Source: Moritella sp. PE36 (GTDB lineage: Bacteria; Pseudomonadota; Gammaproteobacteria; Enterobacterales; Moritellaceae). Taken from it: a stretch of DNA of 39,542 bases. Position 1 is the stretch's first letter, and every line of letters starts with the position of its first letter. Shown piece by piece: positions 24,798-33,650 of this stretch. The position numbers were made by a program, and so were the translations under genes. The notes under the pieces are model-generated. The model did no database searches and was not told where the DNA came from. It saw only the letters and a program-made list of their open reading frames with translations. Location of the stretch: assembly GCF_000170855.1 (NCBI RefSeq), contig NZ_ABCQ01000043.1:1-39542 (forward strand), in the 5' to 3' direction.

Positions 24798-24844
24798 CGT
24801 TTATAAAAAGTGTTTATAAAAAGTATCAGCTATAAAAATACCAG

Positions 24845-25732
24845 CTAGAATGGATACCAGAACAACTCTGTTGCCATAACACGTTTGATAATAGCTAAGG
24901 TGACCACCAAGGTAATTAACCCCATCACAGCGTAATCTTGCTTGGTCATTGGTTTTAAGCTGTACCACGTACGTTTCTTGTGATGACCAAAACCACGTAA
25001 TGTCATCGCATTTGAGATCTCATCTGCGCGATCTAGGCTTGAGAAGATTAATGGCCCTAAAATCTTGGCAACATTCCGAATACGCGACAGCACAGATACA
25101 TTCTTCGATAGATCTACCCCACGTGCCTGCTGTGCATGCATGATATTAACAAAATCATTCTTCACATCAGGTAAATAGCGCAATGTTAAGCTGACCGCAT
25201 AGGCAATTTTGTATGGCACACCAAGACGGTTTAAACTTGCCGCAAATTCAGTCGGATGCGTGGTAAACACAAATACCAACGCAATTGGGAACATACTGAA
25301 ATACTTCAGGGTTACCGTTAGCAGGTAATACAAGGTTTCTTGGGTCAGGGAGTAATCCCCCCACAGAGAGAATAACAGCGTACTTGAACCAATATACTCA
25401 ACGCCTTGCTGTGGTGCTAGCAAGAACATGAATAATGCGTTGATGCTTAGTACACTGGCTGTGGCAATCAATAACGGCTTGTAAACAAGGAAGGGCACTT
25501 TGGTTAATTTAAGTAACGTACAACCAGTAATGATAAGCGCGAGAATCAGGCGTAAATCAAAGGTCGTTAATACTACGGTTACCCAAGCTAAAAACAGCAC
25601 AAACTTGGTAACACCATTAAGCTGATGCAGGACTGAGTTGGTATTGACATAGTTAATACCAAAATCGATTTTTTTGGTTTTATTGACGTTATTTTTATTC
25701 ATATTGTTTTTATAATTCGTGTTGCTCTTCAT
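24845..25732 (-). CDS. ecfT: ECF transporter transmembrane (T) component
   Basis: Energy-coupling T component of an ECF-type vitamin or micronutrient importer, 295 residues. Several hydrophobic helices (about 41-65, 80-103, 125-160, 270-290) flank a cytoplasmic region carrying the two Ala-Arg-Gly-type coupling motifs, QQARGVD and TLRGFGHHKK, that dock into the ATPases. The N-terminus is an Asn/Lys-rich tail of about 20 residues with a second Met at residue 11, an alternative start. The ATG overlaps the stop of the ATPase gene by one base. Last gene of a three-gene operon. Confidence 0.92.
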   Translation of the reverse strand: MKSNTNYKNNMNKNNVNKTKKIDFGINYVNTNSVLHQLNGVTKFVLFLAWVTVVLTTFDLRLILALIITGCTLLKLTKVPFLVYKPLLIATASVLSINALFMFLLAPQQGVEYIGSSTLLFSLWGDYSLTQETLYYLLTVTLKYFSMFPIALVFVFTTHPTEFAASLNRLGVPYKIAYAVSLTLRYLPDVKNDFVNIMHAQQARGVDLSKNVSVLSRIRNVAKILGPLIFSSLDRADEISNAMTLRGFGHHKKRTWYSLKPMTKQDYAVMGLITLVVTLAIIKRVMATELFWYPF

Positions 25733-27426
25733 TATGAAGGCGTCACTTCAGATTTGATAAACTGTTGCATAAAACCATCTGTATCTTCGATACCAACCGC
25801 ATTGGCTAATGTATACAGACTAGTCACTTTTAAGTTTGCACGGTCAAGTAGCGCAGGGTCGCTGAACACTTGTGAAACTGGGGCATTGGCAATTAACCTG
25901 CTTTGTGCAATAACAATCGAACGCGAGGTATATTCTAATACTAAGTGCATATCGTGAGAGATGATAAGCACAGTAATACCGAGCGTTTTGTTTAGCGTCT
26001 TAATAAATGACAGCATCGATGTATAGTTACGATGATCTTGGCCCGCTGTTGGCTCGTCTAGAATAAGTAACTCAGGTTCTAATGCTAAAATTGAAGCAAT
26101 CGTTACGCGTTTTTTCTGACCATAGCTAAGTGCTTCAATTGGCCAGTGACAATATTTAATTAAGCCACATAAACCCAGAACGTGTAATACTTTTTCTTCA
26201 ACAAATGCTTCGTCGTGGCCACGGTTGCGTAAACCAAATGCCACTTCGTCAAAAATCATGTGATGAGAGATCATATGATTCGGGTTTTGCATCACCACGC
26301 CAATCTTTTGAGCGCGTTCAAAGATAGACAAATCAGCCATATCTTCACCATTAAACTTAATACTGCCGGTATCTGGCGCGATAACGCCCATGATCAGTTT
26401 AGTGATGGTTGATTTACCCGAGCCATTCCTACCCAAAATAGAAACGAATTCACCGCGATTAATGTTAAACGAAATATCTTCCAGGGCATTCTTTTCGCCA
26501 GTATAAGAATAGGTTAAATCATTGATTTCAAGTAAGGTATCGTTTGTCTGAGGCTGAACAATAGGGGCTTGCGCATTAAACCAATTGGTTAATGGTGTTT
26601 GATATTGTTGTAGATCCATCTTGTCAATATAAGCAGGATTATCAGTTACTGTAATAGCGCAGTTCGCTGCTTTTAATGCCGAGATATACAGGGGCTCACG
26701 AATACCATGAACCTGTAGCAACGGCGAAACAATTATTTCGTCAGGAGACATATCGGCAATGATCTGGCCACGTTCCATTAAGATCACGCGATCGACATGG
26801 CGGTGTAGTACATCTTCGAGACGATGCTCAATAATGATAACGGTTTTGCCTGTATCTCGATGCAGCTGATCGATAATTTCGATAGTGGCTTTACCGGTTT
26901 TAGGATCAAGGTTGGCCAGTGGTTCATCAAATAACAGGATGTCAGTATCATCAACCAAAATACCCGCTAATGATACTCGCTGTTTTTGACCACCTGATAA
27001 TGCGTACGGTGAATGGTCAAGTAACTCATCAAGATCAACCATAGCCGCCGTTTTCTTCACAATAGATAGCATTTCGGCTTGAGAAATCATGTCATTCTCA
27101 AGCGCAAACGCAATATCTTCACCTATGCTTAAACCGACAAATTGGCTGTCAGTGTCTTGCAACACTGTGCCGACTGATTCGCTATAGTCTTGCATGCATA
27201 ACCCAGATACAGGTGTATCATTGATGGTTAAACTGCCTGACATATCGCCTTTTATCGCATGTGGGATAAGCCCGTTTAAGCACTGTCCAAGGGTCGATTT
27301 ACCACTACCACTTGGACCAATAATGACAATTTTCTCTCCTTTCTCTATCCTTAGATTTATGCCTTTTAGTGTCGCTTTATCTTGCGAAGCATATTTAAAA
27401 GAGAAGTCAGAAAATTCGATGGTCAT
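25732..27426 (-). CDS. ECF transporter ATPase, two nucleotide-binding domains fused (EcfA-A')
   Basis: Double ABC ATPase of 564 residues; most ECF systems use two separate genes. Domain 1: Walker A GPSGSGKS (about 37-44), signature LSGGQKQR, Walker B ILLFDEPLANLD, His loop IIIEHR. Domain 2: Walker A GRNGSGKS (about 333-340), a variant signature LSYGQKKR, Walker B LLILDEPTAGQD, and His loop IISHDM. The linker is around 230-300. All catalytic residues look intact in both halves. It starts 6 bases after the S-component stop with GAGG upstream, and is coupled to ecfT by a one-base overlap. Confidence 0.94.
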   Translation of the reverse strand: MTIEFSDFSFKYASQDKATLKGINLRIEKGEKIVIIGPSGSGKSTLGQCLNGLIPHAIKGDMSGSLTINDTPVSGLCMQDYSESVGTVLQDTDSQFVGLSIGEDIAFALENDMISQAEMLSIVKKTAAMVDLDELLDHSPYALSGGQKQRVSLAGILVDDTDILLFDEPLANLDPKTGKATIEIIDQLHRDTGKTVIIIEHRLEDVLHRHVDRVILMERGQIIADMSPDEIIVSPLLQVHGIREPLYISALKAANCAITVTDNPAYIDKMDLQQYQTPLTNWFNAQAPIVQPQTNDTLLEINDLTYSYTGEKNALEDISFNINRGEFVSILGRNGSGKSTITKLIMGVIAPDTGSIKFNGEDMADLSIFERAQKIGVVMQNPNHMISHHMIFDEVAFGLRNRGHDEAFVEEKVLHVLGLCGLIKYCHWPIEALSYGQKKRVTIASILALEPELLILDEPTAGQDHRNYTSMLSFIKTLNKTLGITVLIISHDMHLVLEYTSRSIVIAQSRLIANAPVSQVFSDPALLDRANLKVTSLYTLANAVGIEDTDGFMQQFIKSEVTPS

Positions 27427-27432
27427 TGTTGA

Positions 27433-27981
27433 TTAACCCTCGGTCAAGTTGCGGCTTTGTTTCTTACGTTTCGCATACGCAGTCAGTAGAATGTAGCCAA
27501 CAATGCCGATTAATACCGTATTACCTGCAGCAATAATGGTTAATTGTGTCATTACCTTACTAAACGGTTCTGCATAAAGGACGGTATCGAGCAGGGCTGA
27601 TGTGCCATAACCAACTGTATTACCAATGAGGGCAAGCACAACGAATAAGGTCATGTCTTTCATCGAGAATTGACCTTTCTCTAAGCGACCGTTTGTCAGT
27701 TTAGGGAATAAACCGATGACAAGACCCACAATACCTGAGCCTAATACCCACGTTAACCAAACACCCCAGCCAGAGAATAAATCTGTCACCCAATGGCCAA
27801 TAAAACCGACGAAGAAGCCAACTAATGGACCAAATAATACCGAGAAGAGAGCAAGTACTGCCATCGCTGGTTTAAGTGTGGTGTTTGCAAACACAGGTAT
27901 ACCAAACATAGGTAGTCCGCCGATGCCATATAACGCAGCACCAATTGCAATTACCACAACGGTTTTAGCTGAAAGATTCAT
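27433..27981 (-). CDS. ECF transporter substrate-specific (S) component, UPF0397-like
   Basis: Membrane substrate-capture subunit of 182 residues with five to six helices. The N-terminus [64 protein letters not shown] is characteristic of the UPF0397 / ECF-ribofla_trS family (PF07155). That family name suggests riboflavin, but members are assigned mainly by homology and the substrate here is open. First gene of the S-A-T operon. No FMN, TPP or cobalamin riboswitch pattern was recognised upstream, so the usual clue to the vitamin is missing. Start is preceded by AAGG. Confidence 0.87.
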   Translation of the reverse strand: MNLSAKTVVVIAIGAALYGIGGLPMFGIPVFANTTLKPAMAVLALFSVLFGPLVGFFVGFIGHWVTDLFSGWGVWLTWVLGSGIVGLVIGLFPKLTNGRLEKGQFSMKDMTLFVVLALIGNTVGYGTSALLDTVLYAEPFSKVMTQLTIIAAGNTVLIGIVGYILLTAYAKRKKQSRNLTEG

Positions 27982-28159
27982 AATAAGCCTTGGGGGTAAA
28001 TTTATACGAAAAATTAAAGGTGCGAATTGTACAGGAATACAGGCTATTAAGGAAATAAAGTTAAAGTGGTTTTCTTTTAACCAGCATTTAGGTTATTAGT
28101 TTGTGTGGATGCGTACATTGTGCTTAATCGTTGCGAATAATTACATACAGGTAAAAATA

Positions 28160-28184
28160 TAAACGGCGCAAGATGCGCCGTTTA
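28160..28184 (-). terminator. Rho-independent terminator of the LipL32-like gene
   Basis: Perfect 11-bp stem (28160-28170 with 28174-28184; core ACGGCGCA) and 3-base loop; on the minus strand it is followed by TATTTTTA. It lies about 50 bases after the stop of the lipoprotein gene. Confidence 0.8.
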
Positions 28185-28235
28185 ATTACATTATTTCAGG
28201 TAGTCATGACGACTACCGAGTTAATTAAAAAAGGA

Positions 28236-28922
28236 TTAACCTTCTTTGTTAACTAGTTCATGTAATTCTTCTAAAGAAGCTGCGATTTTAACACCTGGAA
28301 CGTTTGTACCAATAGTTGCTTCAAAAGAACCTTCAATTGCTGAACGAAATGAAGTGAATGAGATGCGGTATACACCACGAACAAGCGCTTTAGTTGGGCT
28401 GCTTACTTCAGATACTTGACGTAATAACGAATTATAAGAAGAACCACTTGGGTTAGCTGGTAATTCAGAAGTATCGTCATTATAGTTTAATGCTTGAAGT
28501 ACTTTACCGCCTTTATTGATTTTAGCATTATCAACAATGTTTAGGCGATCAAGTGTAATATATGTATCAAAATATTTATTTGGATCAGATTGAAGACTTG
28601 CTTCAAATGTGCTCTGTACGAAATCGCCTTCAGCTGGCGTTGCTTCAGCTGGAGATATCATAGATACACCAATTTCGTCAATGACAGCAGGAACCCATGC
28701 ATATAAATAATATGCTGGTTTACCTTTAATTTTACCATCTGGCGTTACACTATCGTCAACATAACCAAAATAACTCGTATAGTTAATATATGGTGCACGT
28801 ACTTCCATACCCGCTATACTTTCTTTATTAGAGCTTTTTAGGTGTGGGCCAGTAGACATACAACCTGCAAGTGTAACGATTGCTAATAATGGTAATAATT
28901 TAGTTGCAATTCCTTTTTTCAA
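28236..28922 (-). CDS. LipL32 family surface lipoprotein
   Basis: Lipoprotein of 228 residues: signal peptide with lipobox TLAGC, acylated Cys21. The body matches Leptospira LipL32 as I remember it: YFGYVDDSVTPDGKIKGKPAYYLYAWVPAVIDEIGVSMISP aligns with its YYGYVKPGQAPDG...[24 protein letters not shown], and LVRGVYRISFTSF with LVRGLYRISFTTY. Equivalents of LipL32 calcium-site residues are present: Asp119-Thr120 in YFDTYI, Asp149-Asp150 in NDDT, and Tyr163 in SYNSL. LipL32 binds Ca2+ and host matrix proteins; homologues are known in some marine gammaproteobacteria such as Pseudoalteromonas tunicata. It stands alone with its own terminator. The role in a marine bacterium is unknown. Confidence 0.88.
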   Translation of the reverse strand: MKKGIATKLLPLLAIVTLAGCMSTGPHLKSSNKESIAGMEVRAPYINYTSYFGYVDDSVTPDGKIKGKPAYYLYAWVPAVIDEIGVSMISPAEATPAEGDFVQSTFEASLQSDPNKYFDTYITLDRLNIVDNAKINKGGKVLQALNYNDDTSELPANPSGSSYNSLLRQVSEVSSPTKALVRGVYRISFTSFRSAIEGSFEATIGTNVPGVKIAASLEELHELVNKEG

Positions 28923-29279
28923 AATTCTATCCTTAAATCAATATATAAATGAGTCGCCAGTATATAGTGTATTTATTCAACCGTTCACGATAATCACTTG
29001 GTTTAACACTAATTTAACACTAATTCAATACCAATTAATCAGTAAAAATCAGACTTGACGCCAATTTTCAATGTATAAACCTAGTGCTCACTAATGCCAG
29101 AGGGTTAATACTAAAGTGGTACTTAAAATGACGGACATCGTCATGTAATTAATACTCATGAGTGTATTGTATACCGTCATCCTTTCACATTATCTGATAC
29201 AAAAATATATCGGATATTTTAGATAATCCTTAATTTTCAACTAAAATACAGTGATGTAGTCGAGTCATTTGGAGTGCCA
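28923..29279. other. Divergent intergenic region between LipL32-like and RND adaptor genes
   Basis: About 357 AT-rich bases with no gene. It holds a perfect tandem repeat of TTTAACACTAA at 29002-29012 and 29013-29023, phased at 11 bases, close to one helical turn, which could be paired regulator sites. Nothing else was recognised. Confidence 0.5.
29002..29023. repeat. Two-copy 11-bp tandem repeat
   Basis: TTTAACACTAA occurs twice, exactly adjacent, about 80 bases upstream of the LipL32-like start and 256 bases before the adaptor start. Confidence 0.8.
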
Positions 29280-30359
29280 ATGCGATTGTATTTACTGAAG
29301 GTTCCATTATACATCCTGCTATTGGTAGTTCTCTGTCCAATTATTATTTACGCTGCACCAGATAAAGATCCTCCCCCGAAAAACTCAGGGCCGCCTCCTA
29401 TGTTGGTGGAAGTCAGTCAAATTACCCGTGGAACAGTAGAGCCTATGGTCAAACTCGTTGGTAGTATTAGCTATACACGAGTATCACGTGTTGCTGCAGA
29501 GGTTGCTGGCATTGTTAAAACTATCCACTTCACGGTTGGTTCTCGAGTCAAAGTCGGTCAACCTTTAGTCACTTTGCGCTCTGATTTACTTGAAGCCAGA
29601 CTCGCGGGTTTTCGTGCTAATTACCGACAGTCTCTGCTTGAACTGGAGCGCGCAGATAAAGATTTACAGCGTATAAAAGCGTTATACGCCGATAAATCAA
29701 TTTCCGAATCTCTGTACGATGAAAACTATTATCGTGTACTCGCGCAGAAAAAACGCGTTATATCTCTTAAGGCAATTCTCGACTATCAACAGTTACAAAT
29801 AAAAAAGACCCAGATAAATGCCCCTTTCAGTGGTTTGATTCAAGCAAAGTTGACAGAGCAAGGGGAGTGGGTTGACATCGGTGGTCAGATTGCCGCGGTT
29901 GCTGATGATAAAGATATTGAGGTTGAAGTCGATGTTCCCGGGCACTTGTTAAATTTTTTATATCCTGGTCGCCAAATTTCGGTTCGCAGTGGCGGCAAAG
30001 ATTACACCAGTTTGTTTGTTCACTTTATTCCCCAAGGAGACGTAACTACACGGACTTTCACCGTCAAATTAAAGCTTGAGCAAGGCAAAGATTTAATTGC
30101 AGGCATGCAAGCACTGGTTAGTTTACCTAGTGGTTCCAAACTTAACAGCCAGTTAGTACCGAGAGATGCAGTTATCAGACAGTTTGGTAAACCGGTTGTT
30201 TTTCTTGCCGTTGATGGAAGAGCTAAGATGGTTACTGTGCAGATCTTGGGGTATAAAGGGTTGCTTGTTGCGATAGAAGCGCCTGAAATAGCCGACTTCC
30301 AGCAAGTTATTACCAGAGGTAACGAGCGAATACACGACGGCCAGGCTATTCGCTTTTAA
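29280..30359 (+). CDS. RND efflux periplasmic adaptor (HlyD/MFP family)
   Basis: Adaptor subunit of a second pump. The frame can start at GTG 29274, but ATG 29280 has GGAG at 29271-29274 with 5-base spacing and is preferred (359 residues). A signal peptide (LYILLLVVLCPIIIYAAPDK) is followed by a Pro-rich linker, then lipoyl halves (VAAEVAGIVKTIHFTVGSRVKVGQPLVTLR and IKKTQINAPFSGLIQAKLTEQGEWVDIGG) flanking an alpha-hairpin, then the beta-barrel. There is no lipobox Cys at the usual place, unlike the two adaptors at 6555-8742, so this is an unrelated copy. It is followed after 47 bases by a permease gene that carries a frameshift. Confidence 0.91.
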   Translation: MRLYLLKVPLYILLLVVLCPIIIYAAPDKDPPPKNSGPPPMLVEVSQITRGTVEPMVKLVGSISYTRVSRVAAEVAGIVKTIHFTVGSRVKVGQPLVTLRSDLLEARLAGFRANYRQSLLELERADKDLQRIKALYADKSISESLYDENYYRVLAQKKRVISLKAILDYQQLQIKKTQINAPFSGLIQAKLTEQGEWVDIGGQIAAVADDKDIEVEVDVPGHLLNFLYPGRQISVRSGGKDYTSLFVHFIPQGDVTTRTFTVKLKLEQGKDLIAGMQALVSLPSGSKLNSQLVPRDAVIRQFGKPVVFLAVDGRAKMVTVQILGYKGLLVAIEAPEIADFQQVITRGNERIHDGQAIRF

Positions 30360-30406
30360 ATCGTTGACCATAATTTGTTGACCATTAGACAAAACCGAGA
30401 TTGCTT

Positions 30407-33400
30407 ATGGACATTATCCGCTTCTCAATTTTAAAACCTGTCACCATTTTGGCTGATATTATCATGCTGTTGCTGTTCGGTATTATCAGCCTGACGCGGT
30501 TACCTTATCAGCTCAGCCCTACGGTGATCGAACCGGAGATGCCAGGTTAAAACCAGTTGGCGCGGTGCGACACCTTACGAAATTGAACGTGAGATCATTG
30601 AGGAGCAGGAAAACATACTTAAAGGTTTGCCTGATCTCATCGAGATGGAAAGTGAAGCGCGCAATGGTCAGGGCAGTGTTACCTTACGTTTTAAGGTCGG
30701 CACGAGTGTTGAACAAGCGTTGCTGCGAGTTACTAACAAGATCAACGAAGTGGCTTCTTATCCTGCCGATGTTGATAACCCTGTCGTGAATGCCTCTGGT
30801 GCGACCGCATCCCCGGTGATCTGGATGATCCTGAAAACGAAAGACGGTAATCAACGTCCGGTGCAAACTTACAAAACCTTTTTTGAAAATGAAGTTCGTC
30901 AGCATATCGAGCGGGTGAAAGGCGTGTCAGAGCTGTTTGTTGGTAGCGGAACCGAAGATCAGATGCATGTGATCATCAGTGCCGAAAGGCTCGCTGCATA
31001 CGGGTTGACTATTAATGATGTGATCGAGGTGATCCAAAATGAAAATACCAACATATCGGCAGGTACGTTGGCGGTGGGTCGGCATGATTTTCGTGTTCGT
31101 ACCATTGGAGAATTCAAATCGGCTGAAGACATCGCTGCTGTAGTATTACGTTCTACTGGGCAGCAACGGGTATTACTGGGTGACGTAGCAGTGGTCCGGC
31201 AAGATTATGCCAAGAAAAACTCTGTTGTTTTACACAATGGGATCCCAGGTATTGCGATTGGTGTTCGTCCGGAAACGGGCACTAACATTCTTGATATGAC
31301 GAATCTGGTGGAAGCGCGCTACCAATGGCTAAACGCAAACACGCTCGAAGCCGAAGGTCTTTATCTAGACTGGGTTTATGATCAACGGTTCTACATTAAC
31401 GGTGCGATTGATCAGATCCAACAAAACATCCTGTTTGGTGGGTTACTTGCCGTGGGTGTATTATTGCTATTTTTACGCAGTGTCCGCGCGACTATCGTTG
31501 TTGCTACGGCTATTCCAATCAGTGTTATCGGCACTTTTATTTTCCTTGATTTGCTGGGGCGTAACCTCAATGTTGTTAGTCTCGCTGGGATCGCTTTTGC
31601 TGTAGGCATGCTGGTGGACAATGCCATTGTGGTTATCGAAAATATTGTGCGACATCGGCAGATGGGGAAAACAGCGTTCGATGCTGCTCTGCAAGGGACT
31701 AAAGAAGTGTGGGGGGCCGTGCTGGCCTCAACCATTACCACTGTTGCGGTATTTTTACCTGTGGTGTTTATTGAAGAAGAAGCAGGGCAGTTGTTCCGTG
31801 ACATCGCAATAGCTGTTGTTGCCGCTGTCTCGTTAAGCCTGTTTGTATCGGTATCAGTGATCCCTATGTTTGCCTATTGGCTGTTCAACGGTCAAAAACA
31901 ACAAACAGACAACAAACCTACGTTTCTCGATAGCCTAGGTCAACGCCTGTCAAACGGATTGATGGCACTGGTGACACTGGTGATCCGTAATTGGCTAACC
32001 CGGATCTCGACCATCGGTTTGCTTATTTCGTTGGCAATCACTTCGGTATGGCTGTTAACGCCAAAAATGGAATATCTGCCACAAGGAAATCGTAACCTGG
32101 TACTTAATATTTTGATACCTCCACCGGGATTATCGACAGCGGAGCGGGTGGAAATTGGCGAGCGTTTTTTTGATATGGCACTGCCACATATCGGGGCCGA
32201 AGTCGATGGTGTCCCCGCGATCAAAAATATGTTCTACGTCGGTGCCGAGGGGTTTATGATTTCAGGTGCCATCAGTGAAGAATGGGATCGTGCCCGCGAG
32301 TTACTGCCTTTTTTTACCGAGCTTATTTACAGTATTCCAGGTATGTACGGCGTGAGTTTACAGCCTGGAGTATTTGAATCAGGACTGGGTGAAGGACGAG
32401 CGATAAAACTTAATATTAGCGGTAATGATCTGAATAAAATTGTCACCGCTGCTGGGGCGTTGTTCAATATGATTCATACTGAGTTAGCTGGCAGTCAGAT
32501 ACGACCGATACCGTCTATTGAACTCACCTACCCAGAAGTGCAAATATTGCCGGACCCTGACCGCTTACGTGCTAATAAGATGTCGAACCGTGATTTAGGC
32601 ATTGCACTGGACGTATTAATGGATGGCCGCGTTATTGGTGATTTTAAACAAGAGGGCAAAAAGAAAATAGACTTGATCCTAAAAGCGGCAGACAGTGATT
32701 TTCCCACCCCGCAAGATCTTTATCAGGCGAATCTAGCAACCCCCGATGGTAAGGTCGTGCCGGTTTCGTCATTAGCGCAATTACAACAAACCACAGGGAT
32801 GGCTTTGATCCGCCATCTTGAAACAAACAGAACCGTGACGCTGCAAATAACGCCGCCCAAATCAATGCCATTACAAAGAGCAATGGAAATCATCGAGCAA
32901 CAGATTATCCCACTGGTGAGTGATATGAACTTACTTAACGGCTTACAAGTCGATATGAGCGGTGCTGCCGATAAGCTAGTCCAGACCCGTGAAGCGCTAC
33001 AGTGGAATTTTTTACTTGCCGCTCTGATCGCCTACTTGTTGATGGCGTCACTGTTTGGTAATTTCATTTATCCATTAATTATTATGTTAACAGTGCCGCT
33101 GGCCGGTGCTGGTGGTTTTATTGGCCTCAAGCTACTGAACATATTTATTGTACCGCAGCCAATGGACGTATTAACCATGCTCGGTTTCGTTATCCTTGTC
33201 GGGGTGGTGGTGAACAACGCGATCCTGATTGTCTATCAAGCGCTGAACAATTTTCACTCTGGGGGAATGGATTATCAGCAAGCCGTGCTTGAATCAACCC
33301 GTAGCCGACTGCGTCCGATATACATGAGTGCTACCACCAGTATTTGTGGGATGTTGCCGTTAGTGCTGATTCCCGGGCCGGGTTCAGAGCTTTATCGTGG

Positions 33401-33503
33401 TCTGGGTAGCGTTATTCTCGGCGGATTGGCGGTTTCAACAGTGTTTACTATCTTTGTCATTCCTGCCATGTTGGTCGTCGCTATTCGTATGGAAAATCGT
33501 TAA
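30407..33503 (+). pseudogene. RND efflux permease disrupted by a +1 frameshift
   Basis: A normal RND pump start is read from ATG 30407 (MDIIRFSILKPVTILADI...LPYQLSPTVIEPEMPG) but meets TAA at 30548-30550. The missing continuation TSWRGATPYEIEREIIEEQENILKGLPDLIEME is present in the next frame and stays open to 33503. Removing one G of the GG at 30545-30546 gives a continuous product of about 1031 residues, the usual RND length. The rest is intact: helix 4 GMLVDNAIVVIEN, and helix 10 GVVVNNAILIVY with Asn where AcrB has Lys. The 3' part alone (958 residues from TTG 30627) lacks helix 1 and would not make a working pump. Either a true recent mutation or a sequencing error. Confidence 0.85.
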
Positions 33504-33506
33504 TAA

Positions 33507-33650
33507 TTACCGGCCGATCATCACTAGGCTCAAGGTAATTGGGTTGGGGTCAACCACATCACTATTATCGTAATGCCCTACTGTTAAATAGGTTTGTGGT
33601 TGACCGATCGCAAGCGTTTTATTATCTGGTGTTACTGCAATAGATAATAA
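33507..33650 (-). pseudogene. Detached tail of the Ig-repeat protein (partial 14th repeat)
   Basis: Reading on past the TAA (33651-33653) of the Ig-repeat gene in the same frame gives 47 more codons, beginning LLSIAVTPDNKTLAIGQPQT and continuing YLTVGHYDNSDVV, up to TAA at 33507. This has the same pattern as the starts of the 13 repeats upstream (for example LLLSISINPVDKITAAGNSV...GLYSD). It looks like the original C-terminus cut off by a nonsense change. It ends 4 bases short of the RND permease stop on the other strand. Confidence 0.65.

Noticed and set aside
27982-28235. FMN, TPP or cobalamin riboswitch ahead of the ECF operon
   Set aside because: None of the conserved core strings was found by eye on the minus strand; only a terminator for the neighbouring gene is visible.
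30540-30552. Programmed +1 frameshift (RF2-like) in the RND permease
   Set aside because: The GGT-TAA context does not allow good re-pairing of the P-site tRNA after slipping to GTT, and RND pumps are not known to use frameshifting; mutation or sequencing error is simpler.
31412-31804. 130-residue antisense open frame inside the RND permease
   Set aside because: Shadow of a conserved membrane-protein coding region; the composition follows the sense codons.
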